A stretch of DNA of 18,045 bases from CAIRYW01 sp964555825 (GTDB lineage: Bacteria; Patescibacteriota; Minisyncoccia; Phycocordibacterales; CAIRYW01), in assembly GCA_964555825.1 (NCBI GenBank), contig CAZKTY010000014.1, positions 1-18,045 of the forward strand. Reading direction: 5' to 3'. Positions 6,766 to 13,181 of the stretch are shown one piece after another. The notes under the pieces were generated by a model. The model saw only the letters and a list, made by a program, of their open reading frames with translations, made no database searches and had not been told where the DNA came from. The translations under genes and the position numbers were made by a program. The first letter of the stretch is position 1. Every line of letters begins with the position of its first letter.

Positions 6766-7203
6766 TTAATTATTCTCGGTATGAACATAACTAGTAGCAG
6801 TGTTTTGTTGTGAAAAATCATTACCAACTTTATTCTGATCAACAAAAGCTAACACAATGAAGATCACAGCTACTAAAGCTATACAAATTCCAAAAATACC
6901 CACGACCCACTCAAATAGATAAACGATCCTATTCTGCTTTGATAGAACATCATTAAGTTTAGGATCCGATGAGGATGAACTTGGCCTTGCACCAGCTTCG
7001 GAATCAATATCAACACCTTCGAGCCTAAGTTTCCTAAATTTATAAAGAAGTCTAAATAGTTCAGCAACAATGATTACCAAAAGAATATCAACCATAGGAT
7101 TATAAATATCTTCAATAACCATTATTTTTAATTTGAAAATAATGGTCGGAATAATTACAAAGATAAATGTCTCGATCCAAAGTGATCTCATTCTAGGATC
7201 CAT
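6766..7203 (-). CDS. Membrane protein of unknown function, 145 residues
   Basis: I do not recognise this family. Three membrane segments can be seen: about 8-27, about 37-54 and about 96-121 (VVGIFGICIALVAVIFIVLAF). A cytoplasm-like, Ser-rich polar linker (PSSSSSDPK) lies between the second and third, and a short hydrophilic tail follows. It lies 25 nt downstream of another membrane-protein gene on the same strand, so the two may work together at the membrane. It may also have its own promoter: TACAAT ends 6 nt before the ATG, so a second, leaderless transcript is possible. Confidence 0.7.
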   Translation of the reverse strand: MDPRMRSLWIETFIFVIIPTIIFKLKIMVIEDIYNPMVDILLVIIVAELFRLLYKFRKLRLEGVDIDSEAGARPSSSSSDPKLNDVLSKQNRIVYLFEWVVGIFGICIALVAVIFIVLAFVDQNKVGNDFSQQNTATSYVHTENN

Positions 7204-7209
7204 ATAGAA

Positions 7210-7215
7210 ATTGTA
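7210..7215 (-). promoter_or_regulatory. Possible -10 box of the 145-residue gene
   Basis: TACAAT on the minus strand ends 6 nt before the ATG at 7203. No convincing -35 box is present, so this rests mostly on the spacing shared with other genes in the window. Confidence 0.4.
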
Positions 7216-7228
7216 CTATATATTTGAT

Positions 7229-7810
7229 CTAAAACATCAGATCCAGATATTTATAGCCATTATAAATAACAAAAATTGGCAACAGAAGGCTGACGATCAA
7301 TGAGACCATTACACTTAAATTAAATCCATGCAAATTACTAAAAATATAAACAAGCGAAACTAATTCAGTAACAGTGAAAAGATGTACTCCCCATTTTTTC
7401 ATACCCCAATAGCCAAACATTGAGATCGCAATTGCTATAGTAAAAATAAAACTTGGCAGTGAATTTATACCCAACGAAGTTCCAAAATTTACCTTAGAAT
7501 TCTGTGACAAAGAAGCAGCGAGAACTAGCATATACATTAACTGAAGGGTCCAACTAATAAAATAATATCCACATAAAGCTGTTATTACAGTTGGACGGCT
7601 ATCAGCATGACTAGAGATAACAACAGCCGCAGGAGAATGAACTTCAATTTTATTTACTACTGGAATATTATTATTTTGAACATCCAAATATGCTTGATCT
7701 ATATCACTCTGTTTAAAATCACTTGAAGACAGTGTATTTAAAATTTCTTCCTTCGATTTGCCTTGAACCGTCGCATTCTTAATAAAATTAAATAATCCTA
7801 GATCTACCAT
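7229..7810 (-). CDS. Four-TM membrane protein with an N-terminal helical domain
   Basis: The first 45 residues form a small soluble helical domain (FIKNATVQGKSKEEILNTLSS, then FKQSDIDQAYLDVQ). This type is common at the N-terminus of small Patescibacteria membrane proteins and resembles UBA- or SHOCT-like folds. A polar linker follows, and then four hydrophobic segments (about 78-102, about 111-130, about 138-155 and about 164-187). The function is unknown. It is probably first in a two-gene unit with the 145-residue membrane protein downstream. The leader upstream of the ATG is AT-rich without a clear ribosome-binding site or a convincing promoter. Confidence 0.72.
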   Translation of the reverse strand: MVDLGLFNFIKNATVQGKSKEEILNTLSSSDFKQSDIDQAYLDVQNNNIPVVNKIEVHSPAAVVISSHADSRPTVITALCGYYFISWTLQLMYMLVLAASLSQNSKVNFGTSLGINSLPSFIFTIAIAISMFGYWGMKKWGVHLFTVTELVSLVYIFSNLHGFNLSVMVSLIVSLLLPIFVIYNGYKYLDLMF

Positions 7811-7943
7811 ATATTTATTAATTATTTTTAATTGATCTTACGACTTAAAATTGATGTGATAATACAACAAAAACATATATGTGGGAATGTATGTTTTTAT
7901 TTAAACTCCTAAATTCAGTTCAATTTACAATAAGGCCTAATAC

Positions 7944-7978
7944 AAAAAAATACCAAGATCACTTTGTAGTCTTGGTAT
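7944..7978 (-). terminator. Terminator overlapping the end of the 93-residue gene
   Basis: On the minus strand a perfect 9-bp stem (7970-7978 with 7950-7958) is followed by six T. The TGA stop codon (7959-7961) sits in the loop, so the last codons of the gene form one arm. Confidence 0.88.
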
Positions 7979-8240
7979 ATGTGGGTTTCTTTCTCATCCA
8001 ATTAGGAGGTACCCATGGTTTAATATCTTCACTAGGACCTTCTTGTTTGAAAAAATTACAGCTTAGTCCGCTATCAATGTAACGAATAACATCAGTGTAA
8101 TTATTCATCTGATAGAGATCCTTCTTCCCTTCGGTTGTCATGATCTTTTGTTGTGAAGCTTCACTTCCAAAATAAGCTGACAAAGAAGAATTACACTCTT
8201 GAGACAATGGCTCTATCCACCAAATAGTATTTGTTTTCAT
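7959..8240 (-). CDS. Hypothetical protein, 93 residues
   Basis: I do not recognise this family. The open frame extends up to 8324, but a strong promoter (TTGACA, 17 nt, TATTTT) lies inside that extension, so the ATG at 8238-8240 (MKTNTIWWIEP) is the likely start. The product is small and polar with four Trp, two Cys and a basic tail (RKKPTYTKTTK). There is no signal peptide or membrane segment. It has its own promoter and a terminator that overlaps its stop codon, so it is a compact single-gene unit. Part of the upstream DNA doubles as the terminator of the neighbouring tRNA gene. Confidence 0.65.
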   Translation of the reverse strand: MKTNTIWWIEPLSQECNSSLSAYFGSEASQQKIMTTEGKKDLYQMNNYTDVIRYIDSGLSCNFFKQEGPSEDIKPWVPPNWMRKKPTYTKTTK

Positions 8241-8256
8241 ATGAACGATTTTTCTG

Positions 8257-8285
8257 AAAATACTAATATTTAGGGCTTTTGTCAA
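8257..8285 (-). promoter_or_regulatory. Consensus promoter of the 93-residue gene
   Basis: Perfect -35 TTGACA (8280-8285), a 17-nt spacer and TATTTT (8257-8262). This decides the start at 8240 over the longer reading frame; the predicted leader is about 9 nt. Confidence 0.75.
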
Positions 8286-8315
8286 TTGACCACAAATAAG
8301 ATCTTTCTTTGTTCT

Positions 8316-8345
8316 AAAAAACAAAATCCACCTTACGGCGGATTT
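8316..8345 (-). terminator. Terminator after tRNA-Arg(UCU)
   Basis: On the minus strand a 9-bp stem with one G-T pair and a GTAA loop is followed by TGTTTTTT. Confidence 0.88.
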
Positions 8346-8351
8346 GTATTG

Positions 8352-8423
8352 TGCTTCCGGTAGGAATCGAACCTACATCAAAGCCTTAGAAGAGCTCTGT
8401 TCTATCCATTGAACTACGGAAGC
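8352..8423 (-). tRNA. tRNA-Arg(UCU)
   Basis: This is a complete 72-nt cloverleaf: acceptor GCTTCCG/CGGAAGC, D stem GTTC/GAAC, T stem GTAGG/CCTAC and discriminator A. The anticodon loop CTTCTAA gives UCU, reading AGA/AGG. The 3' CCA is not encoded. It lies downstream of the pil genes on the same strand and has its own terminator. Confidence 0.97.
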
Positions 8424-8463
8424 AATATCCTCTATGCGAAAGGATGTTAATAAGTTAGCAATT

Positions 8464-8492
8464 TTTACTCAAAAATACCAGCCTTGAGTAAA
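8464..8492 (-). terminator. Hairpin after the pil locus
   Basis: A perfect 9-bp inverted repeat (8464-8472 with 8484-8492) directly after the stop codon of the last gene. No U run follows on either strand, so it may protect the 3' end rather than terminate. Confidence 0.45.
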
Positions 8493-8822
8493 TCAAATAG
8501 AAGGATCAATAAAAACAGGAGGATTTTTCTGTAATTCTTCTACCATTATTTTTCTCTCTTCATAAGTACTAATAACAGATGAAAGTTTTTTCTCATCAAT
8601 AGAACCATAAGTAGTAGTAATGGCCTGAATGGCAGATTCGTTCGGGAAATAAAGAAAATAAAGCAAAGTGCTCCAAACAGAGATGATCAAAAAAATAAGG
8701 AAGAAAACAGAAAAGACCGCAAACCAATCTCTATCCGGTTCAGGATCATCTATCTGATAGAATAATTTTTTTATTTTTTCTATCTCTATTTTTGTCTTTT
8801 CTTTGAAATCTATATTTTTCAT
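8493..8822 (-). CDS. Small membrane protein at the end of the pilMNO locus
   Basis: The product has 109 residues. It has a cytoplasmic basic N-terminus, one membrane segment (about 34-58, FAVFSVFFLIFLIISVWSTLLY) and a short outer region. It starts 1 nt after the pilO stop codon, so it is translated with pilO and probably belongs to the same complex. Its place matches pilP in classical loci, but it lacks a lipobox and is far shorter than usual PilP, so I do not call it that. No other recognisable domain was seen. Confidence 0.75.
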   Translation of the reverse strand: MKNIDFKEKTKIEIEKIKKLFYQIDDPEPDRDWFAVFSVFFLIFLIISVWSTLLYFLYFPNESAIQAITTTYGSIDEKKLSSVISTYEERKIMVEELQKNPPVFIDPSI

Positions 8823-8823
8823 C

Positions 8824-9405
8824 TTATTTTGTAGGCTTTGCTATCTTAATTTTAACAATGTTCAATGTAAGATCTAATTTCCACAAATTTGTCTTGGAAG
8901 ATTTTATATCTGTTGCGGAGGTCAAACCAGAATTTTCCTTAACAAGAGTTACAGAAGAAATATAAGATTTATATGGAAGACTCTCTAAAATAGAAATGAA
9001 CTGCATTAAATTTTGATAAGGAGCTTCTGCCTCAAATGAGATAAGTAATTCATCTTTTCCGGCAGAATTCAAAGTTGGAACATTCTTTTCAGAAACAGAT
9101 TTGGTGGTACCTGATACCTTAAAATTCTTCATTATCACCTCGAGAGACTGAATGAAATTTGGAATATCATCATCTTTTATAAAAACGGCAAGCAGAGCTG
9201 CCTTCTGTTCGCTAGCATTTTTAAGATTTCGTTTTAAATTGTTCAACTGCTGATTCTTTATAATGTCACTTTGCACATTATTCGAAAGATTTTGAATATC
9301 ATCGAATTTTTGCCCGATCGTAGAAAGAGCCCAAACATGAATAGCAAAGAAAACACAGACGATGATCCCTAATACCGAAAAAATAATTAATAATTTTGAT
9401 CTCAT
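8824..9405 (-). CDS. pilO: PilO-like type IV pilus alignment protein
   Basis: PilO forms a heterodimer with PilN in the inner membrane and links the pilus motor to the outer parts. This product has one N-terminal membrane helix (about 4-25, LLIIFSVLGIIVCVFFAIHVW), a coiled coil (about 33-66) and a C-terminal ferredoxin-like domain with the typical stretch PYQNLMQFISILESLPYKSYI. I chose the ATG at 9403-9405 (193 residues): GGAG lies 11 nt upstream, and only 1 nt separates it from the pilN stop. A TTG at 9420 in the same frame would add five residues and overlap pilN by 14 nt. Assignment rests on architecture and gene order rather than on strict motifs. Confidence 0.8.
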   Translation of the reverse strand: MRSKLLIIFSVLGIIVCVFFAIHVWALSTIGQKFDDIQNLSNNVQSDIIKNQQLNNLKRNLKNASEQKAALLAVFIKDDDIPNFIQSLEVIMKNFKVSGTTKSVSEKNVPTLNSAGKDELLISFEAEAPYQNLMQFISILESLPYKSYISSVTLVKENSGLTSATDIKSSKTNLWKLDLTLNIVKIKIAKPTK

Positions 9406-9406
9406 A

Positions 9407-9937
9407 TTAAAATGCTCCAACTAATGTTATTGAAAATGGTATGTTAGTGTCCTTGGCATAATCAGATAAAGGAAGATCTGCACTGTTGAATAACTTCTGA
9501 TTTGCAAGATTTTTTTGGAATAATTGCAAAGACAAGCGATTCAAAGCTGTCCCACTTATGATCATTGTACTCGTACCTACATTATATGAATAAGAAAAAT
9601 TCGTTAATTTTATATCAGCACTCTGAACCTGAACAACAGAATTCACTGCTGAAATAAAACTTCTTTGATCGAGTGTAGCTATACTGAGATTTTGCTTAAT
9701 ACTCTTGATGTCATCTGCAGATTTCAAACCAGTCTGCATAGCAATTTGTTTTTCCAAAGCCAACTTTTGCTCCAAGGAAATAGCATTTTCCGTAGTAACT
9801 CTTAAGTATGTTGGAAAAATAAATATTCCCGATATTATTGCTAGCAAAAAAATACCGAAAATAGCAATAACTGCAAGACGTAGTCTGTATTCTGTTTTTA
9901 ATTTTTTTCTATATTCTTCTGGAAGTAATGAGAACAT
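9407..9937 (-). CDS. pilN: PilN-like type IV pilus alignment protein
   Basis: PilN binds PilM through its cytoplasmic N-terminus and pairs with PilO. The N-terminal sequence FSLLPEEYRKKLKTEYRLR matches the PilN type, in which a Leu-Pro motif docks into PilM. A membrane helix follows (about 21-45), then a coiled coil (57-85) and a ferredoxin-like C-terminal domain. The start at 9937 is 9 nt after the pilM stop, and no Shine-Dalgarno sequence is visible. The length of 176 residues is normal. Its place between pilM and pilO supports the call. Confidence 0.85.
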   Translation of the reverse strand: MFSLLPEEYRKKLKTEYRLRLAVIAIFGIFLLAIISGIFIFPTYLRVTTENAISLEQKLALEKQIAMQTGLKSADDIKSIKQNLSIATLDQRSFISAVNSVVQVQSADIKLTNFSYSYNVGTSTMIISGTALNRLSLQLFQKNLANQKLFNSADLPLSDYAKDTNIPFSITLVGAF

Positions 9938-9946
9938 ATACGATAT

Positions 9947-11005
9947 TTACTCTGAAAAGATACCGAGTAACGGAGAAAAACTAAGAGAATCTGCTGAGGG
10001 AATTTCTGGGACTTCATATTTGTATCTTGGATATCCTCCCCAAACATCTCCTTTCTCGACCTTAATTCTGAGACTTTCTGACAAATATTCTACAAGACCA
10101 GGCATATCCGCATTTGAACCCGAAAGAATTATTTTTTCTACTGCACCATTTTTTTCATCGTGAGTATGCCAATAGATCATAACTCTTTCTATCTCATCTC
10201 TAATAACAGAAATTGCATTGCCTAAAGCTAGGAAGCAATCATGATCTTCTGTCTTCATTGAGAAACCCTCCTTGTTCTTTATTTCTTCTGCTTGATCTAA
10301 AGGGACTTTGCAATATTTTGAAATGGCCTCAGTCACCATTTCCCCTCCAAATTGAACTGCTGAACTAAATCTTATTATTCTATCTTTGGCGACAGCTATC
10401 ACCGTTTTATTTTTATTTATGTGAGCTATCAAATAGATCCCCTTTTCATCCTTCCTTATTAAATTTTTGGCTAAAGCATGAGATTCTGGGATAAAAGATA
10501 TGGGCTTTATATTTCCTTTCTCAAAAAAATCTAAATAACCCGAAACAGTATCTAAAGAAAGAGCTGTAACTACAGCAAATCTTTTCCCGTCCTCCACAAA
10601 AAGTTTATAGTCAAAAACGGTATTACTTGGAGGAAGGGGAACATTCTCTTCGAGATGAAATTCTACCTCTCCTCTTGCAGACTCTTCATCTCCTTCGATA
10701 GGCAAGATAAAAAGATAGGAGGTCTCTTCAGGTAAGATCGCTCTAACATACTTTATTTTCTTGTCGCTTATTTTCTTTAATATAGAAATAGCCTGTGGAG
10801 AATTCATAAAATCCTTTTCTTCTATCTTCTCAAATCCAAAACTTTTTAATTTAAGACCCTTTTCATCTTTAATGAAATCAACATATCGGAATCCTTCAGA
10901 AGAAAGATCAATTCCTGTTCCAGAAAAATTTAAAAAAATAGGTGTTGGAAAAAATTTTAAGAACCTATAAAAAGTATTATGAATAAAATTATTTGCAAAA
11001 CTCAT
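9947..11005 (-). CDS. pilM: Type IV pilus assembly ATPase PilM
   Basis: PilM is an actin-like (FtsA/MreB fold) cytoplasmic protein that recruits PilN and couples the inner-membrane complex to the motor. Visible features are the phosphate-1 loop region GTGIDLSSEGFRYVDF (about 30-45), RGEVEFHLEENVPLPPSNTVFDY (about 131-153, strongly typical of PilM), an FGGEMVTEAI motif (about 229-238) and the adenosine-binding IILSGSNADMPGL (about 301-313). The length of 352 residues is normal. It is first in the pilM-N-O unit. The start is fixed by an extended -10 box TGTTATAAT ending 7 nt before the ATG, so the mRNA is probably leaderless. Confidence 0.92.
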   Translation of the reverse strand: MSFANNFIHNTFYRFLKFFPTPIFLNFSGTGIDLSSEGFRYVDFIKDEKGLKLKSFGFEKIEEKDFMNSPQAISILKKISDKKIKYVRAILPEETSYLFILPIEGDEESARGEVEFHLEENVPLPPSNTVFDYKLFVEDGKRFAVVTALSLDTVSGYLDFFEKGNIKPISFIPESHALAKNLIRKDEKGIYLIAHINKNKTVIAVAKDRIIRFSSAVQFGGEMVTEAISKYCKVPLDQAEEIKNKEGFSMKTEDHDCFLALGNAISVIRDEIERVMIYWHTHDEKNGAVEKIILSGSNADMPGLVEYLSESLRIKVEKGDVWGGYPRYKYEVPEIPSADSLSFSPLLGIFSE

Positions 11006-11012
11006 TGGTTAT

Positions 11013-11021
11013 ATTATAACA
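11013..11021 (-). promoter_or_regulatory. Extended -10 promoter of pilM
   Basis: TGTTATAAT on the minus strand, 7 nt before the ATG. The -35 region is poor, as is usual with a perfect extended -10. The same nonamer, 6 nt before an ATG, occurs at 13764-13772. Confidence 0.8.
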
Positions 11022-11098
11022 CAAGGCCACTTCTTATTTCCTAATTCCTTTCAGTCATAAAGAAATAAAGTCGTATCCCTCCCGAGCATTTTTAAAAA

Positions 11099-11452
11099 TC
11101 ATCGCGCAGAGGAACCTGGAAGAATTTCTTGTCTTGGTTCTAGAAGTGAAAAGTTTTCACCTTCTCCAACAGCAAGGATCATTCCATTACTTTCAAAACC
11201 TTTTATGGTTCTCGGTTCAAGGTTAGTCACAAACATACATTTCTTTCCAACAAGTGCAGAAACATCTGGAAAATATAAAGCTATTCCAGAAACGATCTGA
11301 CGTGGTACTTCTTCAGCAAAATCAACAGAAAGTTTTAAAAGTTTATCTGTGTCAGGGATCTTTTCTGCAGAGATTATCTGACCAACTTTCATCTCAACTT
11401 TCTTAAAGTCCTCATAGGGTATTTTTTTATTTTCTATATTTATATCTTCCAT
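11099..11452 (-). CDS. tRNA-binding OB-fold protein (MetRS C-terminal/CsaA type)
   Basis: The 117 residues are almost entirely one EMAPII-like tRNA-binding domain: YEDFKKVEMKVGQIISAEKI (13-32), DKLLKLSVDF, QIVSGIALYF and CMFVTNLEPRTIKGFESNGMIL, in that order. Such domains bind the outer corner of tRNA and occur as the C-terminal part of methionyl-tRNA synthetase or as free proteins such as Trbp111 and CsaA. Here it is free-standing, so it may act as a detached MetRS beta part or as a general tRNA chaperone. Its ATG is 4 nt after the ruvX stop on the same strand, so the two are co-transcribed. No clear hairpin terminator follows it. Confidence 0.87.
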   Translation of the reverse strand: MEDINIENKKIPYEDFKKVEMKVGQIISAEKIPDTDKLLKLSVDFAEEVPRQIVSGIALYFPDVSALVGKKCMFVTNLEPRTIKGFESNGMILAVGEGENFSLLEPRQEILPGSSAR

Positions 11453-11456
11453 TTTT

Positions 11457-11837
11457 TTATTTCTTTTTATCTAAATAACTTTGAAGAATAATTGTGGCTG
11501 CTGATGCATCAATCATATCATTTTCACCTTGGATCAGGATCGCTTGTTGTGAGGTCATAAATTCAAGTTCAAATTCGATCGGTAAATTTGTCTCGTCAGA
11601 TATCACTTTGGCAAATCTACGAACACTTTGCATGATCGCATTATCTTTCATATTTGAATCTTTCGAATCTCCAATGATTATCTTCTCGATCTTTTCATCC
11701 AAGCAGATCTTTTTGATAACACTCACCAAATTTTTATCATTTGGAAGGACAGATCTTGGAAATGCCATCACACCACTCTGATCTGTGATAGCTATTCCAA
11801 CTCGCTTTGATCCATAGTCAATTCCCATTAATTTCAT
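11457..11837 (-). CDS. ruvX: Putative pre-16S rRNA nuclease / Holliday-junction resolvase-like YqgF
   Basis: This is an RNase H-fold protein of the YqgF/RuvX family, which in other bacteria trims the 5' end of 16S rRNA. The 126 residues show the first catalytic Asp in MGIDYGSKRVGIAI (D7), the IEKIIIGDS strand, ELEFMTSQQA and the C-terminal IDASAATIILQSYLDKK with its conserved Asp. The frame stays open back to 12029, but that extension runs through tRNA-Ser relic DNA and has no protein similarity. I choose the ATG at 11835-11837 because the family starts at this point and an extended -10 TGTTATATG ends 8 nt upstream. It is probably co-transcribed with the tRNA-binding protein. Confidence 0.9.
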   Translation of the reverse strand: MKLMGIDYGSKRVGIAITDQSGVMAFPRSVLPNDKNLVSVIKKICLDEKIEKIIIGDSKDSNMKDNAIMQSVRRFAKVISDETNLPIEFELEFMTSQQAILIQGENDMIDASAATIILQSYLDKKK

Positions 11838-11845
11838 GTCACAAG

Positions 11846-11854
11846 CATATAACA
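11846..11854 (-). promoter_or_regulatory. Extended -10 promoter of ruvX
   Basis: TGTTATATG on the minus strand, 8 nt before the chosen ATG. It lies back to back with a weak plus-strand promoter (TTGAAA at 11856-11861) that points towards the tRNA-Ser relic. Confidence 0.6.
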
Positions 11855-11893
11855 ATTGAAAAGAAAGAGAAAATATGCCAATATCTGCTAGTT

Positions 11894-12017
11894 GGAGGAG
11901 TGCCAGAGCGTTGATTTGCGAATCTATGTAGCAAATCAAAGACGGAGTGCGACGGCACGAGTCCAGGTCGGAAGATTTTTCAGCAGAAAAATACTTCTGA
12001 CCTAATGGAACAGTCTT
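11894..12017 (+). pseudogene. tRNA-Ser relic split by a structured insert
   Basis: Bases 11894-11910 (GGAGGAGTGCCAGAGCG) equal the first 17 nt of the intact tRNA-Ser at 12055. Bases 12002-12017 (CTAATGGAACAGTCTT) equal the D-loop to anticodon-loop part of it (12074-12089). Between them, 91 nt (11911-12001) replace two bases of the D loop. The copy stops in the anticodon loop; the 3' half is absent. The insert folds into three hairpins: a perfect 9-bp stem (11911-11919 with 11931-11939), a small GTGC-GACG-GCAC hairpin, and a 16-bp stem with one bulge (11966-11981 with 11986-12002). Its middle is clearly more GC-rich than its surroundings. It cannot make a normal tRNA. Confidence 0.82.
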
Positions 12018-12054
12018 AGTAATTATCACTGGAATTGTATAGAATTGACCATAT

Positions 12055-12141
12055 GGAGGAGTGCCAGAGCGGTCTAATGGAACAGTCTTGAAAACTGTCG
12101 CCTCGGAAACGGGGCCGTGAGTTCGAATCTCACCTCCTCCG
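12055..12141 (+). tRNA. tRNA-Ser(UGA)
   Basis: This is an 87-nt class II tRNA: acceptor GGAGGAG/CTCCTCC, anticodon stem ACAGT/ACTGT with loop CTTGAAA giving UGA, a long variable arm with a GAAA loop, T arm GTGAG/CTCAC and discriminator G. The CCA end is not encoded. A TAGAAT box at 12040-12045 may be its -10. A terminator follows within 10 nt. Confidence 0.97.
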
Positions 12142-12149
12142 CATTTTAA

Positions 12150-12178
12150 AAATCCGCTGGAAACAGCGTGATTTTTTT
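12150..12178 (+). terminator. Terminator of tRNA-Ser
   Basis: CGCTG-GAAA-CAGCG (12155-12168) is extended by AAATC/GATTT across one bulged T and leads into a run of seven T. Confidence 0.9.
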
Positions 12179-12260
12179 ATACATGTACAAAAAATATAGA
12201 TACCTAATATCCACTTCTCAAAAAAACAACCCATGTTATTATCATATTTCCGAGGTTTGC

Positions 12261-12288
12261 TTTGCAGTTTGGTTTGACCAACTAAAGT
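12261..12288 (+). promoter_or_regulatory. Possible promoter of the RRM gene
   Basis: TTTGCA (12261-12266), 16 nt, TAAAGT (12283-12288), the same -10 as the YerC-like gene. A hairpin-like AGTTTGGT/ACCAACT lies over the spacer. The predicted leader of about 33 nt begins in a run of G (12296-12301). A TATAAA at 12321 is too close to the ATG to serve. Confidence 0.4.
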
Positions 12289-12328
12289 AATTATCGGGGG
12301 GTCGAAATCAAATTCAAAAGTATAAAGT

Positions 12329-12586
12329 ATGCAAGGCAACAGACTCTACGTAGGAAATCTTTCCTACAAGACTGATGACAATGGTCTCAAAGACATTTTT
12401 GCGGCTGCAGGCACTGTTACTTCTGCCAAGGTCATAACTGACCGAGACAGCGGAAGAAGCAAAGGCTTCGGTTTCGTAGAATTAGCTGATGAGAACACAG
12501 CAAACAAAGCCATCGAACTTTTCAACGGAAAAGAAATTGATGGAAGAAAACTTGTCGTCAACGTAGCAAGACCAATGACAAAGTAG
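12329..12586 (+). CDS. RRM-type RNA-binding protein
   Basis: The 85 residues form one RNA recognition motif and little else: RNP2 LYVGNL (6-11) and RNP1 KGFGFVEL (45-52) with the stacking aromatics in place, and a C-terminal strand ending KLVVNVARPMTK. Such single-RRM proteins bind single-stranded RNA; in bacteria they are often abundant and cold-induced, but the targets are unknown here. Codon use looks cleaner than in the neighbours (many AAG/GAC/GTC codons), and a perfect 12-bp terminator follows; both suggest high expression. The leader may fold, which would be typical of a gene whose translation is temperature-controlled, but that is inference. Confidence 0.94.
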   Translation: MQGNRLYVGNLSYKTDDNGLKDIFAAAGTVTSAKVITDRDSGRSKGFGFVELADENTANKAIELFNGKEIDGRKLVVNVARPMTK

Positions 12587-12598
12587 TCAATTGGACCT

Positions 12599-12637
12599 AG
12601 CCCAGTCCGCTTAAGCGGACTGGGCTTTTGCTTTTTT
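12599..12637 (+). terminator. Terminator of the RRM gene
   Basis: A perfect 12-bp GC-rich stem (12599-12610 with 12615-12626) with a TTAA loop, followed by TTTGCTTTTTT. Confidence 0.96.
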
Positions 12638-12660
12638 ATAGACATCAAAAAAAATATTTG

Positions 12661-12669
12661 TGATAGAAT
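12661..12669 (+). promoter_or_regulatory. Extended -10 promoter of the 155-residue membrane protein
   Basis: TGATAGAAT ends 8 nt before the ATG at 12678. A TAGACA at 12639-12644 could be a -35 at a long spacing of 19. This rules against the GTG at 12660, which is inside the promoter. Confidence 0.65.
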
Positions 12670-12677
12670 ATATTTCA

Positions 12678-13145
12678 ATGAAAGAAGGAATCTTTTGGGA
12701 AACTTATGAATTTCAGTACAAGAAAAAGACAGCAGACTGGTTTTGGGCTGTTGGTATAGTCAGCATAGCAATTGCTGTCATAGCTATTATCTATGGAGAT
12801 TCCCTCTTTGCACTATTTATCGTAATTGCCGGAACATTATCTATATTCACTGGAAACAAAGAACCAAAGATGTTGGAAGTTAGGATCAATGACAAAGGAA
12901 TATCTGTTGATTCAACTCTTTACCCTTTTCAAGATATAAAGACTTTTTGGGTTGAGGATAATAAGAATTCTGTTCCTAAACTTATTTTGAGAATTGAGAG
13001 ATTCATTAATCCGATCGTAGTTCTTACAATAGAAACAGATTATGCAGAACCAAGTGATGTTAGAAATCATCTTTTAAATTATGTTCCTGAGGACAAGACC
13101 CCAGAACCTGTTTCTCACAAAATAATGGAATATCTAGGTTTCTAG
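12678..13145 (+). CDS. Two-TM membrane protein of a Patescibacteria type
   Basis: The product has 155 residues. The short N-terminus (WETYEFQYKKKTADWFWAVG) leads into two closely spaced membrane helices (about 24-42 and about 44-60). A cytoplasmic beta-rich domain follows, with LEVRINDKGISVDSTLYPFQDIKTFWVED (about 71-99), which looks like a PH-type strand pattern, and then a C-terminal helix ending KIMEYLGF. I know similar proteins only as unnamed genes of candidate-phyla bacteria; the function is unknown. The start at 12678 was chosen over the upstream GTG because the extended -10 box lies directly before it. The next gene is convergent and also a PH-type membrane protein, so the two may be functionally related. 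Confidence 0.82.
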   Translation: MKEGIFWETYEFQYKKKTADWFWAVGIVSIAIAVIAIIYGDSLFALFIVIAGTLSIFTGNKEPKMLEVRINDKGISVDSTLYPFQDIKTFWVEDNKNSVPKLILRIERFINPIVVLTIETDYAEPSDVRNHLLNYVPEDKTPEPVSHKIMEYLGF

Positions 13146-13181
13146 ATCTCATAAAAAGACATCTCCAATATACAGTCTGAT

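Noticed and set aside
8241..8324. Longer start for the 93-residue protein
   Set aside because: This part contains a perfect TTGACA and its -10 box, and reaches into the terminator of the tRNA gene.
11838..12029. N-terminal extension of RuvX
   Set aside because: The open frame runs through the tRNA-Ser relic and its hairpins; family alignment and a promoter 8 nt before the ATG at 11837 place the start there.
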